From Clostridiales bacterium (lineage in GTDB: Bacteria; Bacillota; Clostridia; Oscillospirales; CAG-272), in NCBI GenBank assembly GCA_012514145.1, contig JAAZAV010000066.1, positions 1 through 61,754 of the forward strand: a stretch of 61,754 nucleotides of DNA, written 5' to 3'. Positions 37,076 to 46,599 of this stretch are shown in pieces. Under the pieces are notes generated by a model, which saw nothing but the letters and a program-made list of their open reading frames with translations, did no database searches and was not told the DNA's origin. Numbering within the stretch: position 1 is the first letter of the stretch; every line of letters starts with the position of its first letter. The position numbers and the translations under genes are program-made.

Positions 37076-38119
37076 CTATATGGTCAGTCCCACTTTCGCA
37101 CGGCCTTCTCTCAGAATACGGTCGCGCTCCATGTCCCAGACACGACGGAACGCCTCGGCGGTTTTGCAACGCATCGCTTCAGGGTTCTTGGCATGGTAAT
37201 CGTTGGAAGCCGAGCCGTAGTAACCCCATGCTATAATCGTCCGCGCGCCGGCATCGTAAGCAGCCTCGGCTGCCATGATGATTTCCTCCTCGGCTCCGCG
37301 CGGATTGTTGAATGCCTGAATCCAGATATTGTGATCCTTTCCGAATTTCTCGGAAACTTCAATGTTTCGGCGGGTTCCCTTATAAACATATTCATACGGA
37401 TCCGCGCCGGAACCTACCCAGTATGGATCGGAGCCGATGTTATCAAGTGTTTCAAGCCCACAAATACGATCGATGGTCGCAAGGTTTATGCCGTGCGAAG
37501 CGCCCAACATAACACAGACAGAGTTGCGGATGCCTTTGGACGCGCTGTAGGCGGTCACTTCTCTGAAATAATCGACAATGGTGTCAATTCGGAAGTTCTC
37601 GACATCGGCGTTCGCGGCGAGCGGCATGTCATAGCCGTACTTATCACGGAATAGCTTCCGGCAGCGCGGGCATGCGCAGCCGTAGACCTCTCCGGCATCG
37701 GTTTTCTTCTTCGGCTGATGCGGTTCGTCCCAGAAAATTGTTTTGCCGCCGATATATTCTACCGCGTCGATCCACTCTTTGGTAAACTTGCGGAAATCCG
37801 GGCTGTTCAGGCAGGCACGCACCGGATCCATTGTGCCGTCCGAGTAGATAATATGCGAATCGGGGTAATAGGCGAGAAAATGTGACTTGTCTCCGGGAGG
37901 GCCTCCAAGCCCCCAGTTGTCAATCCATGTCTCCATCCCGTAATACTCGGTCATCGCCACAATTTCCTTCATTATGTTCTTATGGCGATCCCAGTCGGTA
38001 TGGGATAACATATGGACGACGAGGTTGGTGTTATGCGCCGCCATGTCGCGCAGATCGGTCTCGACATGGTGGGGCATGCGATTGCCATGATAGGCGTAAC
38101 CGGTTTTTAAGGGTCTCAT
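37076..38119 (-). CDS. Cytoplasmic TIM-barrel-like protein, unknown function
   Basis: A 347-residue protein without signal peptide. Barrel-like strands include NTNLVVHMLSHTDWDR, GMETWIDNWGLGG, GGKTIFWDEPHQP, LDNIGSDPYW and ARTIIAWGYYGS. IFWDEPH has the look of a catalytic acid at a strand end. YGCACPRCRKLF has three clustered cysteines that could bind metal. TAAGGAGGAGC precedes the ATG. It follows no clear operon, with the similar-looking protein at 35182 downstream on the same strand. A glycosidase-like role is possible but unproven. Confidence 0.75.
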   Translation of the reverse strand: MRPLKTGYAYHGNRMPHHVETDLRDMAAHNTNLVVHMLSHTDWDRHKNIMKEIVAMTEYYGMETWIDNWGLGGPPGDKSHFLAYYPDSHIIYSDGTMDPVRACLNSPDFRKFTKEWIDAVEYIGGKTIFWDEPHQPKKKTDAGEVYGCACPRCRKLFRDKYGYDMPLAANADVENFRIDTIVDYFREVTAYSASKGIRNSVCVMLGASHGINLATIDRICGLETLDNIGSDPYWVGSGADPYEYVYKGTRRNIEVSEKFGKDHNIWIQAFNNPRGAEEEIIMAAEAAYDAGARTIIAWGYYGSASNDYHAKNPEAMRCKTAEAFRRVWDMERDRILREGRAKVGLTI

Positions 38120-38419
38120 GAGTGCTCCTCCTTATGATATAACAGCAGTTAGGGTTTACTATGTTTAATTTTATCCTATTTATGAAGAAAATACAAGTGC
38201 CGATTGAGTTATTTTATCTTGATGCGGCACCGCGCTTTTCAAACAGATGTATATAGATATAATATTTCGTCCTTGACGAACCGGACGGTATGTGATATGA
38301 TGCATACAGGCTGAATCGGATGATTATCTGAAGCGGGAATGTATCGGCTGCTCTGTTAAAATTACCTGCAAAGCGCCTGACAATAGGATTCTGCCATTAA
38401 TTAGAGAGAGGATGATTAC
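38120..38419. other. Divergent intergenic region
   Basis: It separates the barrel protein from the rightward Gfo gene. The promoter at 38273-38301 is the only site I can name. Confidence 0.55.
38273..38301 (+). promoter_or_regulatory. Promoter of second Gfo/Idh/MocA gene
   Basis: TTGACG (38273-38278) and TATGAT (38296-38301) are separated by 17 bases. It lies about 118 bases before the ATG. Confidence 0.7.
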
Positions 38420-39739
38420 ATGAGCAAAAAAGCCACAAGTCCGAACGATAAACTGAGCATTGGCATTATCGGCTTCGGCATTCAGGGACGCGGACTTACA
38501 AACGGATTCCTTAACCTGGGTGTCAATGTCGCCGCAATATGCGATGTTGACACCACCCGCCGTCTGGACGGCGTAAAACGCGTAGATGAGTTTTATAAAG
38601 CTCATCCCGACAAGGGCAAACCGGGCAGCTGCAAAGCATACAATGATTTCCGCGAGGTGCTTGCCCGCAACGATATCGATACCGTATGCGTCGCAACCCC
38701 CGACCATTGGCACGCATATATAACTATCGCGGCAATGGCTGCCGGCAAGGATGTTTACTGCGAAAAGCCGCTGACCTACAGCGTCAGCGAGACTATCGCC
38801 GTCATGGAAGCCACAAAGAAATACAACCGCATTCTACAGGTCGGCGCGATGCAGAGATCGGCAGTCGAGTTCCGTACAGCCTGCGAACTTGTGCGAAACG
38901 GCTGCATCGGCAAAATCAGGCATGTCGAATGTTCATTCGGCGGCCCGTCGCGTCCTCACTTTGACCCCAAAGAGGACATCGCCATGGAACCGGGGCTTGA
39001 TTGGGACATGTGGTGCGGAGGCGCCCCGCTTGTGAAATACAACGACCAGCTCTCTCCGCGCGGCGTACATAACTTCTTCCCGATGGTCTGGCGTATGGAC
39101 GACCTTTTCGGCACGGGCTATTGCGGCGACTGGGGCGCACATCATCTGGATATAGCTCAGTGGGGACTCGATATGGATAACGGAGGTCCGGTTAAAGTTA
39201 TCCGCGCCGAACGCAGCGAAGCGGACAAAGCTAACGTCGAGCTTGGCGGACGCGCCCAGTCGGGAGCTATGTTTGTATTCGACGGCGGAGTAACCGTGAT
39301 GCATACTCCCGCGCGCTTCGGTGCGGTTTTTCACGGCTCCGAGGGCTCGGTTTCGGTTGACCGCGGCGCCTTCGAGATAAAATACGGCAATAATTTCATT
39401 ATAAGCACCCGTGAAGGCGATGCCAAGATGGCTCTTGGTGACGCCATCGCCAAAGCGCGGAAGATATTCCTGACTGACAGCGTTTATAAGACGAAACTTT
39501 ACGATACCGGCGGCAGCCACATCGCCGATTTTATTGCCGCGGTAAAATCCCGCGAGGAAGCCTGCTCAAATGAAGATGTAGGCGGTCGTGCGGCAATCCT
39601 CTGCCAGCTTCTGAATATTTCGTATGTCCATGACGCAAGCTTCGACTGGGATCCGGTGAAAATGACCTTTGTAAACGGGACCGGAGACCCGCCCTGGTTA
39701 GTCCGCGAAGGCGGTTACCGAAATAACTGGACGGTTTGA
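38420..39739 (+). CDS. Gfo/Idh/MocA family oxidoreductase, long form
   Basis: A 439-residue NAD(P)-dependent dehydrogenase-like protein. The Rossmann part has SIGIIGFGIQGRGLTN, VCVATPDHWHAYITIAAM and DVYCEKPLTYSVSE (EKP motif). GDWGAHHLDIAQWGLDMDNGGP holds the conserved His pair. This long form resembles secreted Bacteroides-type members that act on glycosides, but no Tat signal is present here. AGAGAGGATG precedes the ATG. It is probably a single-gene unit with its own promoter; the substrate is unknown. Confidence 0.9.
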   Translation: MSKKATSPNDKLSIGIIGFGIQGRGLTNGFLNLGVNVAAICDVDTTRRLDGVKRVDEFYKAHPDKGKPGSCKAYNDFREVLARNDIDTVCVATPDHWHAYITIAAMAAGKDVYCEKPLTYSVSETIAVMEATKKYNRILQVGAMQRSAVEFRTACELVRNGCIGKIRHVECSFGGPSRPHFDPKEDIAMEPGLDWDMWCGGAPLVKYNDQLSPRGVHNFFPMVWRMDDLFGTGYCGDWGAHHLDIAQWGLDMDNGGPVKVIRAERSEADKANVELGGRAQSGAMFVFDGGVTVMHTPARFGAVFHGSEGSVSVDRGAFEIKYGNNFIISTREGDAKMALGDAIAKARKIFLTDSVYKTKLYDTGGSHIADFIAAVKSREEACSNEDVGGRAAILCQLLNISYVHDASFDWDPVKMTFVNGTGDPPWLVREGGYRNNWTV

Positions 39740-39839
39740 TGCAGTAAAGTTGTGTCTCTCGTAAAGTAGAAAAGCAACAAACAAAAAAATCGGTTAATTG
39801 ATTCAATCTTGCTGTGCAGCAGAACGGGAAAGACCAAAT

Positions 39840-39878
39840 ACAAAGCGGATTCAGGTGATTTTCTTGAATCCGCTTTGT
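39840..39878 (+). terminator. Terminator after the second Gfo gene
   Basis: ACAAAGCGGATTCA pairs with TGAATCCGCTTTGT. It shares TTCTTGAATCCG with the hairpin at 27390-27433. Confidence 0.7.
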
Positions 39879-39961
39879 CTTCGGTCAATAGCAAACATCC
39901 CTTTCTCAAGAGACATTACTGGCTGGTAAATATCTCCAAAAACTTTTACACATAGTCTGGG

Positions 39962-40771
39962 TCACATAAATAATAGCAGACTTATCGCCATTACCGCCAT
40001 CCCTAAGACGAGGCCATATATAGAAAGATGGTGTTCTCCGTATTCTCTTGCGCTGGGAAGCAGGCTGTCAAGACTAATATATACCATGATACCCGCGACT
40101 GAAGCGAATATGAAACCGAATAACGTATCGCTGAAAAATCTGTGCAGTAGCAAATACCCGACGAGAGCGCCTATGGGTTCTGAAAGTCCTGACAGGAAAG
40201 ATAGTTTGAAAGCCTTTCGCCGACTTCCGGTGGCATAGAATATAGGTACAGCTACAGCTATCCCCTCCGGGATATTGTGTATTGCTATCGCTATAGCTGT
40301 AGATACTCCAAGCTTAGGATCGTACAGAGCGGCTGTAAATGTGGCAATGCCTTCGGGGAAGTTATGTATAGCTATCGCAAGAGCCGTGACAAAACCCATA
40401 CGCATCAGATTAGCCTTGTGAGACTCGCTTTTTCCGTCCATCTCTTCAACCGTGTGAACCTCATGTGGATTTTCCGCTTCCGGAATGAACTTATCTATGA
40501 AGGCTATAAAAAGTATACCGAAGAAAAAACCCGCGACTGTTGCCCAGCTCCCCCTTTTTTCTCCCAATCCCTCAACAAGCGCTTCCTGTGCCTTTTGGAA
40601 TATGTCAACAAAAGATATGTAAATCATTACCCCCGCGGAAAAACCCAGAGCGACTGACAGAAATTTTGTATTGGTCCGATCCGTAAGCAGGGCAAGCAAG
40701 CTGCCTACACCTGTTGCAAGTCCTGCAAGCAAGGTGAGTGAAAATGCGAATATTACTGCTGAAGTCTCCAC
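39962..40771 (-). CDS. zupT: ZIP family metal transporter
   Basis: Membrane transporter that imports zinc and other divalent metals. The 269 residues have about eight helices. Signature metal-site helices are AIAIHNFPEGIATF and AIAIHNIPEGIAVAV. LAGLATGVGSLLAL opens the first helix. I chose GTG 40771 because AGAAAGG lies 7 bases upstream; a GTG at 40789 gives six more residues but lacks a good ribosome site. The region between helices 3 and 4 is rich in His and acidic residues. It is a single gene. Confidence 0.93.
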   Translation of the reverse strand: METSAVIFAFSLTLLAGLATGVGSLLALLTDRTNTKFLSVALGFSAGVMIYISFVDIFQKAQEALVEGLGEKRGSWATVAGFFFGILFIAFIDKFIPEAENPHEVHTVEEMDGKSESHKANLMRMGFVTALAIAIHNFPEGIATFTAALYDPKLGVSTAIAIAIHNIPEGIAVAVPIFYATGSRRKAFKLSFLSGLSEPIGALVGYLLLHRFFSDTLFGFIFASVAGIMVYISLDSLLPSAREYGEHHLSIYGLVLGMAVMAISLLLFM

Positions 40772-41232
40772 AAAAAAACCTTTCTTCACATCTTGTATAT
40801 GACACTGTCTTTACCACAAACTATGCAATATTCTCTCTTATGAATACATTATTTTATAAATGCGTCGCCGGTGATGAGAGGTTCAGAAAAATTCCATGTG
40901 CAAGAACCCGTAACTCCTAACTTATAAAATCGTTTTTTAGAACATCCTTGACTGAAAATCTTGAACAATGCTTGCGGAACCGTAAGTCTGATGATCAACA
41001 TTTTTCAACTAAAGTGTATACGAAGATGTTGCCATTGTCAATATCATATTTGGTATACTTCTGTTTAATATGCTTATCATGGCTAATATCTAATCATGTG
41101 ACTTCACGACCGCGTTTTTCTTTACAAGTCTATCAGTGTTTATTCAATCATAACCACCGGCTGTGCCGGTGGTTTCAGACTGCATCCCCCGTAAATTAGA
41201 CGGGGGATGGTTATATTCTGACAGATACTTAA
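40772..41232. other. Intergenic region with IS200/IS605-like hairpins
   Basis: No gene is seen in 461 AT-rich bases. Two strong hairpins at the right end are listed separately. No intact transposase frame is present on either strand. Confidence 0.5.
41149..41208. mobile_element. Possible IS200/IS605-type end remnant
   Basis: ACCACCGGC-tgt-GCCGGTGGT (41152-41172) is followed by CATCCCCCGT-aaattag-ACGGGGGATG (41182-41208). ACCACCGGC hairpins are typical of IS200/IS605 ends. No transposase is left, so this may be a remnant or a non-autonomous copy. Alternatively the hairpins are terminators for the leftward capA-like gene, which ends 25 bases away. Confidence 0.4.
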
Positions 41233-42513
41233 TTACAGCGGTGAATCGGCTTCGCCGTTCATGAAGGCAAGCACACGGTCGCGTTCCTCGCCCTCGGGTA
41301 TAACACAGGGCTGCCACAGCTCACCGTAGCAGTAGCAGGGAATAATCTCTCCCGAAGTGCCGATGAGTTCATCGCCCGACAGCGTAAGAGTCAGTTGGTA
41401 TACAATAGTGCGGTTCTCGCAGGTATGACTGCCGCCGAACAGGAAGTTGCCAAGGGAGTGTATTATAGTTTTGCCGTTGTAGACTTCCATAGGCTGCAGA
41501 ACATGGGGATGATTGCCAAGCACCAGGTCGGCTCCGGCGTCTATCATCGAGTGACTTGCCCTCACGCGCCATTCGTCGGGCTGATAGACCCGCTCGGTAC
41601 CGCCATGATAATATACAATATGGTAATCATAGATTTCGGCAGTGCTGTTGAGCCAGTCGAGTATATACCCGAGATAGTAATTGCTGTACAGCGAGGTGAA
41701 AAACATGCCGATCTTAAAACCGTCAAAGCCGAATTCCAGCGTTTCCCTCTCTTTGGGAGCCATGACACCCACAGATTCCAAAGCGTTCACCGTGTCGCGG
41801 AGACCTGCTTCACCGTAATCCATCGAGTGGTTATTGGCAAGGCTCGCCACCTCAATACTGCCTTCGGCGTAAATACGGGCGTTTTCTGTTCCCGAGTAGT
41901 AATAATAGGTGACATCCCCCTGTTTCAGCTGTTTCGCAAGTGCATTATCGGTAAAGACATTTTCGCAGTTAGCCACCGTCAGATCGTCGTTGGCAAAGAT
42001 ATCCTGCATCTTCTCGAAGTAGTAGGAAGGGGGAGTCTCGTATGCGAAGAGATTGAAGGACCAGAAGCCGTCATATCCGTTTTCAGCCGCCAGCATCACA
42101 TCTCCTATGAAGGATATGACAATCTCGTTTTCTTCCGGTTCGCTTATCTCTTCGACAGACGGATTATCATATTCATCGTCGGGGATATCGCCATCGGGAA
42201 GGGTCTCGGGCGCGTGGGGATCATCTGCGGTTGTGCCGGTTATAGAGGGATATTTCTCGATTAAACGCTCGTTTGCTTCGATCTCCCGCCGGCGTGCCTC
42301 CGACATGGCTTCACTGTCCATGCTCTCCCAGTCGATCTTGCCGTTCTTATAATACAGATCAAGATTTTCTGATTTTTTGTTTCCTGCGTAAGAGTTATTA
42401 TCCGCACCGTTTACCGATGCGCAGCCGGTGAGCAGCAGAGACACGGCAATCAGTAATAAACCGGCGCGGCGTATTATGTGTATCGGGTTTCCGGGTAATC
42501 TTTTATACGTCAT
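41233..42513 (-). CDS. CapA-family lipoprotein (metallophosphoesterase-like)
   Basis: A 426-residue surface lipoprotein (lipobox LLLTGC). An acidic linker of about 90 residues precedes the CapA domain: IVISFIGDVMLAAENGYDG, NDDLTVANCENVFTD, VASLANNHSMDYGEAGL, YYHGGTERVYQP, GADLVLGNHPHVLQPMEVYNG and IHSLGNFLFGG. CapA proteins belong with poly-gamma-glutamate capsule genes, but no capB or capC is nearby; many Clostridia have such orphan members. ATG 42513 overlaps the end of the GH106-like gene by 11 bases; TTG 42525 is also possible. It is the third gene of the solute-binding protein 2 operon. Confidence 0.87.
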   Translation of the reverse strand: MTYKRLPGNPIHIIRRAGLLLIAVSLLLTGCASVNGADNNSYAGNKKSENLDLYYKNGKIDWESMDSEAMSEARRREIEANERLIEKYPSITGTTADDPHAPETLPDGDIPDDEYDNPSVEEISEPEENEIVISFIGDVMLAAENGYDGFWSFNLFAYETPPSYYFEKMQDIFANDDLTVANCENVFTDNALAKQLKQGDVTYYYYSGTENARIYAEGSIEVASLANNHSMDYGEAGLRDTVNALESVGVMAPKERETLEFGFDGFKIGMFFTSLYSNYYLGYILDWLNSTAEIYDYHIVYYHGGTERVYQPDEWRVRASHSMIDAGADLVLGNHPHVLQPMEVYNGKTIIHSLGNFLFGGSHTCENRTIVYQLTLTLSGDELIGTSGEIIPCYCYGELWQPCVIPEGEERDRVLAFMNGEADSPL

Positions 42514-44995
42514 TGTTTTCAGCAAGTATGCGGATCGGACCGTAAAGACCGCCCGCCAATGATTCTATCTCAAAGTTTCGTGTGATAGCGTCGTACGGAC
42601 CTATCTGGGATGTCTGCCAGTGCTTTGTGAAGTCGGTGCTTATGAACTGATTCGCCCCGGTATTGGACACCCGCACCGAAATCTCACTGCCGTCGCGCAG
42701 CAGGTCTCCCGGCAGGTCGCAGGCAAAGGGCGCCATGCATCTGACACCCAGGCTCACGCCGTCAATGAACAGCTCACAGGTGTAGAAAACCTCGCCAAGC
42801 TCAATGCGGCAGCGCTTTCCGGCAAGATTGCCGATACCTTCAAGGGTGTGGCAGTAAAGGGCATCCCCCGAGAATTCGCTCCCGAATATCGTCTGCCAAT
42901 CGCCGGGCAGTGTATCTATATCCTCAGCGTCGAGCTTTTCGGAATAAAGTTCGTGCTTGCCTATGACAAAGCGGCGCAGGGGACGCAGTCTGAGTCTCAC
43001 GGCTCTGTAAACCTCGGTATATTCGGTTGCTTCCCTCGGCTCTCCGGCGATGGGAAGGAACACCTTCAGCTCACCCGACGCAAGCTTGAAACGCTGCAGC
43101 GGCTCGCAGGCGATAAGCACGCCTCTGTCAAGGTCGGCTTCGGAGTACCCTTCGCCGAGTTGAACGGTTCCCTCATACGGCTCGGTGCTTTCGTTGAACA
43201 GGTATATAATATCGCCGTCGGGCGAGGCGCGGCGCATGGCGCGCAGCATCTCGCAGGCAGGTTCTACATTCGCTGTCGGTGCGGGGATAACAATATCCCT
43301 GTCATCTGATGAGGCATAAATGACTTCGCCGCCGCCCTCCCCGAAGCGTCTGAGCCGCTCCCGGGCTGCCTCGGGCATGGCGGAACACTCGGGAACATAT
43401 ACACGCTTATAAGCAGCCAACCCCAGCCGCATAACGCCGCCCTCAAGCTGATTGGCTGTATCGGCGGTTTCAAGTGCGTCGTCATCGATGACGTCGAAGT
43501 AACCGAGGGTGCTCTCAATTGCGTGACCTATGCTCTCAAATGAGGCTATAGCCTTGTCGGCAGTCTCCCCGCCGTACCACATGTCGCGGATAGGCATGTA
43601 AACCGCCGTATCCACCGCAGGCTCCCCGATCCCAAGCAGATAGGACAGCCGCGCCATATACTTCATGAACACCGAGATATCGCCCGCGCCCGGCAGATGT
43701 TCATTCAGAGAAGGGCGCATCAGGGCGGTGAGAAAATCACGGTAGCAGTAGCCGCAGTTCATGGGGTTGAAGATCGTAATCCCGCGTATCGCCTGAAATC
43801 CCAGCACAAAGCGCATCTGGGAATAGGTAAGACCCGAGCCGTAGACGGCGAAGGATTCGCTGAGCGAGGCATAGGAACCTATCTGGTTCGCCGCCGATGA
43901 GGCATAGCGGGGGAAGAAACGGTTGTCGCAGGTAGACTGACCGTCGCGGCGCCTGCCCGGTTCTCCGGGGAAAATCTGACGCCATATGGCGTCCACGCCC
44001 GGCACGTCGAAGGTGCGCAGCAGGCGCATTGTGTAGTAGAATGTGGAGTTTTGACAATTATTCAGGTTGTCTTCGCAGTTTATGTGGCCGCCCGAGAGAA
44101 TATTGTGCCTGCGGCACCACTCCCTCAGCCTAAGAAAATAGTTCTTTGCGAAAATCTCGTCGCAGATATCCCGGTAGTTTGCCCAGACCTCGCCCCGGTG
44201 CGTGAAGAGCTGAGGCAGACAGTCGGCAAAGGGCACGCCGTGACGCTCCTCATAAAGAGCTGCGATTTCTTCATTGTATGCGAACATCAGCGCCTCGGGT
44301 TCATCGGTGAACATGAGAGCGATACCGCCCTCCTCGCCGAAACGGTTACCCAGAATACCGCGGTACGCCTCATGGGTTATTTCGATGAAGGAATCGGTGG
44401 AGGCGGCAAGGTGCATGTCTGGATAGCCGTAGCTGCGGCTCCGGTTCACCCGGGAATAATACTCGGTGATCTCGGACGCAGCGGCCGACACATGGTTTTT
44501 ATAAATCCGTCTGCCCGTTTCGTCGAATGCTGAAAGCACATCCTCTCCCGGCGTGTAGCATGTGCCGGCGGGCATCTTCACTGTTCTGCGACCGAGCGCC
44601 CGTGCTTCAAGCTCGGGGTGCGCCTGCACCACATAGCCGTTCGCAGCTCCCGACGGCCAGCCCGCCTCGTCGTAAAGCCAGAGCCGCATGCCTGACTCCA
44701 GCGCGTATTCGGCGGCATATTTGTAAAGTTCAAGGAACTCGGGGGTGAGATAACCCGGCTCCATGAAAGTGGGCATGGTGTTCGGGCGAAATTCCTTTGA
44801 CTCGGGGAGGATGTAAATCCGCATTATCCCCCGCTCCGCGAATCCGTCAAGCTGCCGGGATATCTCATCGCGGGTCAGCTCGCCGTTCCATATCCATGAA
44901 TAAATGGGATAGTAATCTACGGGTGGCGCGTTAAAGAGCTCCGGCTCAAAACGGTCTGTGTGACAATATCTGATGTCGGTGAAATCAAACTGCAT
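42503..44995 (-). CDS. GH106-like glycoside hydrolase
   Basis: An 830-residue enzyme without signal peptide. The opening (PPVDYYPIYSWIWNGELTRDEI) and LWLYDEAGWPSGAANGYV fit the alpha-L-rhamnosidase-like GH106 group. FTDEPEAL probably holds a catalytic acid. The C-terminus (about 700-830) looks like a jelly-roll sugar-binding domain (CELFIDGVSLGVR, ISVRVSNTGAN). It lies 5 bases after the binding-lipoprotein gene, and its end overlaps the CapA gene, so the three are coexpressed. It probably cleaves an oligosaccharide taken up by the cell; rhamnose specificity is not shown. Confidence 0.82.
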   Translation of the reverse strand: MQFDFTDIRYCHTDRFEPELFNAPPVDYYPIYSWIWNGELTRDEISRQLDGFAERGIMRIYILPESKEFRPNTMPTFMEPGYLTPEFLELYKYAAEYALESGMRLWLYDEAGWPSGAANGYVVQAHPELEARALGRRTVKMPAGTCYTPGEDVLSAFDETGRRIYKNHVSAAASEITEYYSRVNRSRSYGYPDMHLAASTDSFIEITHEAYRGILGNRFGEEGGIALMFTDEPEALMFAYNEEIAALYEERHGVPFADCLPQLFTHRGEVWANYRDICDEIFAKNYFLRLREWCRRHNILSGGHINCEDNLNNCQNSTFYYTMRLLRTFDVPGVDAIWRQIFPGEPGRRRDGQSTCDNRFFPRYASSAANQIGSYASLSESFAVYGSGLTYSQMRFVLGFQAIRGITIFNPMNCGYCYRDFLTALMRPSLNEHLPGAGDISVFMKYMARLSYLLGIGEPAVDTAVYMPIRDMWYGGETADKAIASFESIGHAIESTLGYFDVIDDDALETADTANQLEGGVMRLGLAAYKRVYVPECSAMPEAARERLRRFGEGGGEVIYASSDDRDIVIPAPTANVEPACEMLRAMRRASPDGDIIYLFNESTEPYEGTVQLGEGYSEADLDRGVLIACEPLQRFKLASGELKVFLPIAGEPREATEYTEVYRAVRLRLRPLRRFVIGKHELYSEKLDAEDIDTLPGDWQTIFGSEFSGDALYCHTLEGIGNLAGKRCRIELGEVFYTCELFIDGVSLGVRCMAPFACDLPGDLLRDGSEISVRVSNTGANQFISTDFTKHWQTSQIGPYDAITRNFEIESLAGGLYGPIRILAENNDV

Positions 44996-45000
44996 AACTG

Positions 45001-46467
45001 TCAGCCTCCGAACTGCATGTATGAGTCGTATACCGCATCGAAATGCGCCTGCGCCGCCGGTATCTTGGAAGCCAGGTAGGAAGCCGGCTCCGACTTACTC
45101 GAGTATATGTTGTAGCAGGCGAAGGTCAGCGGGTCGGTGCGATAGACATAGCCGAAGTCGAAGATGCGGTTTCTGAAGATTATGTCAAGCATCTCAAGGG
45201 AGTCCTCGTCCCGGGAATACTTGCTCTCAAGCACCTTCTCGTAGTAGACAGGTACAACCGTGTTGTGAGACTCACGGGAGAGACCGTCAAAGACCGCGGC
45301 GGTCAGCTCGTCCTGCTGATTGGTCACCGGTATCATGGTGTGACAGCCGCGGCCGTCCACATAGGACAGGTAATCGTCCTGCGTCTCGTCGTACTTGGGG
45401 TAGGGAATGATACCGAAGTCGGCAGTGTTGCGGTACTCGTCAAGGAAGCGGAACCGCAGGGATATTATCATTATCCGGTTGCTGTCAAAGGAGATGGGGC
45501 AGATCATGTCCACCTTGGGAATCAGGAAGGTAGCATTGTCCTCTGTGTAGATTCGGTAGAGCTTTTCGTAGAAGTCGTAGAAATGCTGTGACTCCAGTTG
45601 GATTTCGGGCTTGCCCTGGTTGTCCAGCTCCACGAATTTAAGTCCCGCGCCGTAGAAGAATCCCTGCATCGAAACGCCGGTGTTGCCCGCGTAGCCGTAG
45701 CTGTCGTTCTCGTCGAAGGTCCCGTTGCCGTCCACATCGGCGGCGGCAGCCTTGATATACTCGGCTAAGCCGTCAAGCGTCCATTTGCCGCCCCGAACCA
45801 GCTTGTAGGGCGATTCGAGAGCGAGATCCTCCACCATTTCCTTTGAGAAAATCATGGCGAAGGTGAATATCTGGGAGGTTATGTTGAAGTCGCTGACCGC
45901 GCATGGCAGGTAGCCGTTTATCGTCAGGTTGTCGTTTATCGAGGCGGAATACCATTCCTTCGACCAGTCGATCTCGGGCAGGCTGAGCCAGTTGCGCAGG
46001 AGGCCTGCATTCAGCAGCTGTACGGTGCTCTTGTGCATGTGGGTGACGATTAACTTATAGGTATCGTCCCCTGCAAGTATGCTTGACGACAGGGTCTGCG
46101 CCATGTTCTTGCCGAGCGAATCGGTGTCGTCATAGCCGAAGTAGGTGAGGTTTATGTTATATTTGCTCTCCACGGTTGAATTACGCTCGTATATAGAGTC
46201 GTTGAAAATGTCGCCGCTCATCTCGTTGCCGCCGTAGAAAGACAGGGGGCTCAGAGTTGTGTCGGCAAAGGTGAATATGGTAAAGTCGGCGCCTTCAAAG
46301 TCGTAGGTTTTCTCCGGTTCGGTGACCGGCGTGGTCTCGGTGTCAGCCTGAACGGTGTCCGAAACGGTATCAGAAACCGTCGCGCTCTCGCCGCCGCAGG
46401 AGACAAGCAGAGCGACAAGCGAAACAATCAGCGCCGCCGAGATTATTAAAGCAACAGTTCGTTTCAT
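45001..46467 (-). CDS. Extracellular solute-binding lipoprotein 2
   Basis: A 488-residue binding protein anchored at Cys24 (LLVSC). A Thr/Asp/Val-rich linker follows. SGDIFNDSIYERNSTVESKYNI and YYEKVLESKYSRDEDSLEML align with proteins 1 and 3. D244-V-D-G-N-G is an EF-hand-like calcium loop. ATG 46467 follows GGAGGAAAT; the longer frame is not signal-like. It is first in an operon with the GH106-like and CapA genes, which suggests a glycan ligand. No permease is present. Confidence 0.9.
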   Translation of the reverse strand: MKRTVALIISAALIVSLVALLVSCGGESATVSDTVSDTVQADTETTPVTEPEKTYDFEGADFTIFTFADTTLSPLSFYGGNEMSGDIFNDSIYERNSTVESKYNINLTYFGYDDTDSLGKNMAQTLSSSILAGDDTYKLIVTHMHKSTVQLLNAGLLRNWLSLPEIDWSKEWYSASINDNLTINGYLPCAVSDFNITSQIFTFAMIFSKEMVEDLALESPYKLVRGGKWTLDGLAEYIKAAAADVDGNGTFDENDSYGYAGNTGVSMQGFFYGAGLKFVELDNQGKPEIQLESQHFYDFYEKLYRIYTEDNATFLIPKVDMICPISFDSNRIMIISLRFRFLDEYRNTADFGIIPYPKYDETQDDYLSYVDGRGCHTMIPVTNQQDELTAAVFDGLSRESHNTVVPVYYEKVLESKYSRDEDSLEMLDIIFRNRIFDFGYVYRTDPLTFACYNIYSSKSEPASYLASKIPAAQAHFDAVYDSYMQFGG

Positions 46468-46519
46468 CGATATTTCCTCCATTTTGAAAGGCATATGCAT
46501 TAATAAAATCCGCATTATC

Positions 46520-46548
46520 AGTTTAGCACAAAAACAGGCTTCGGTCAA
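46520..46548 (-). promoter_or_regulatory. Promoter of the solute-binding protein 2 operon
   Basis: On the minus strand TTGACC (46548-46543), a 17-base spacer ending TGC, and TAAACT (46525-46520). It has an extended -10 and is close in detail to the promoters at 12501 and 21659. Confidence 0.75.
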
Positions 46549-46599
46549 TAGCGAATGAGTAAAGGCAGATCAAAACGGTGTAATTCATTGTATCGTTGC

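Noticed and set aside
40948-41199. 83-residue frame near the IS200-like hairpins as a transposase remnant
   Set aside because: Its translation shows no TnpA motifs.
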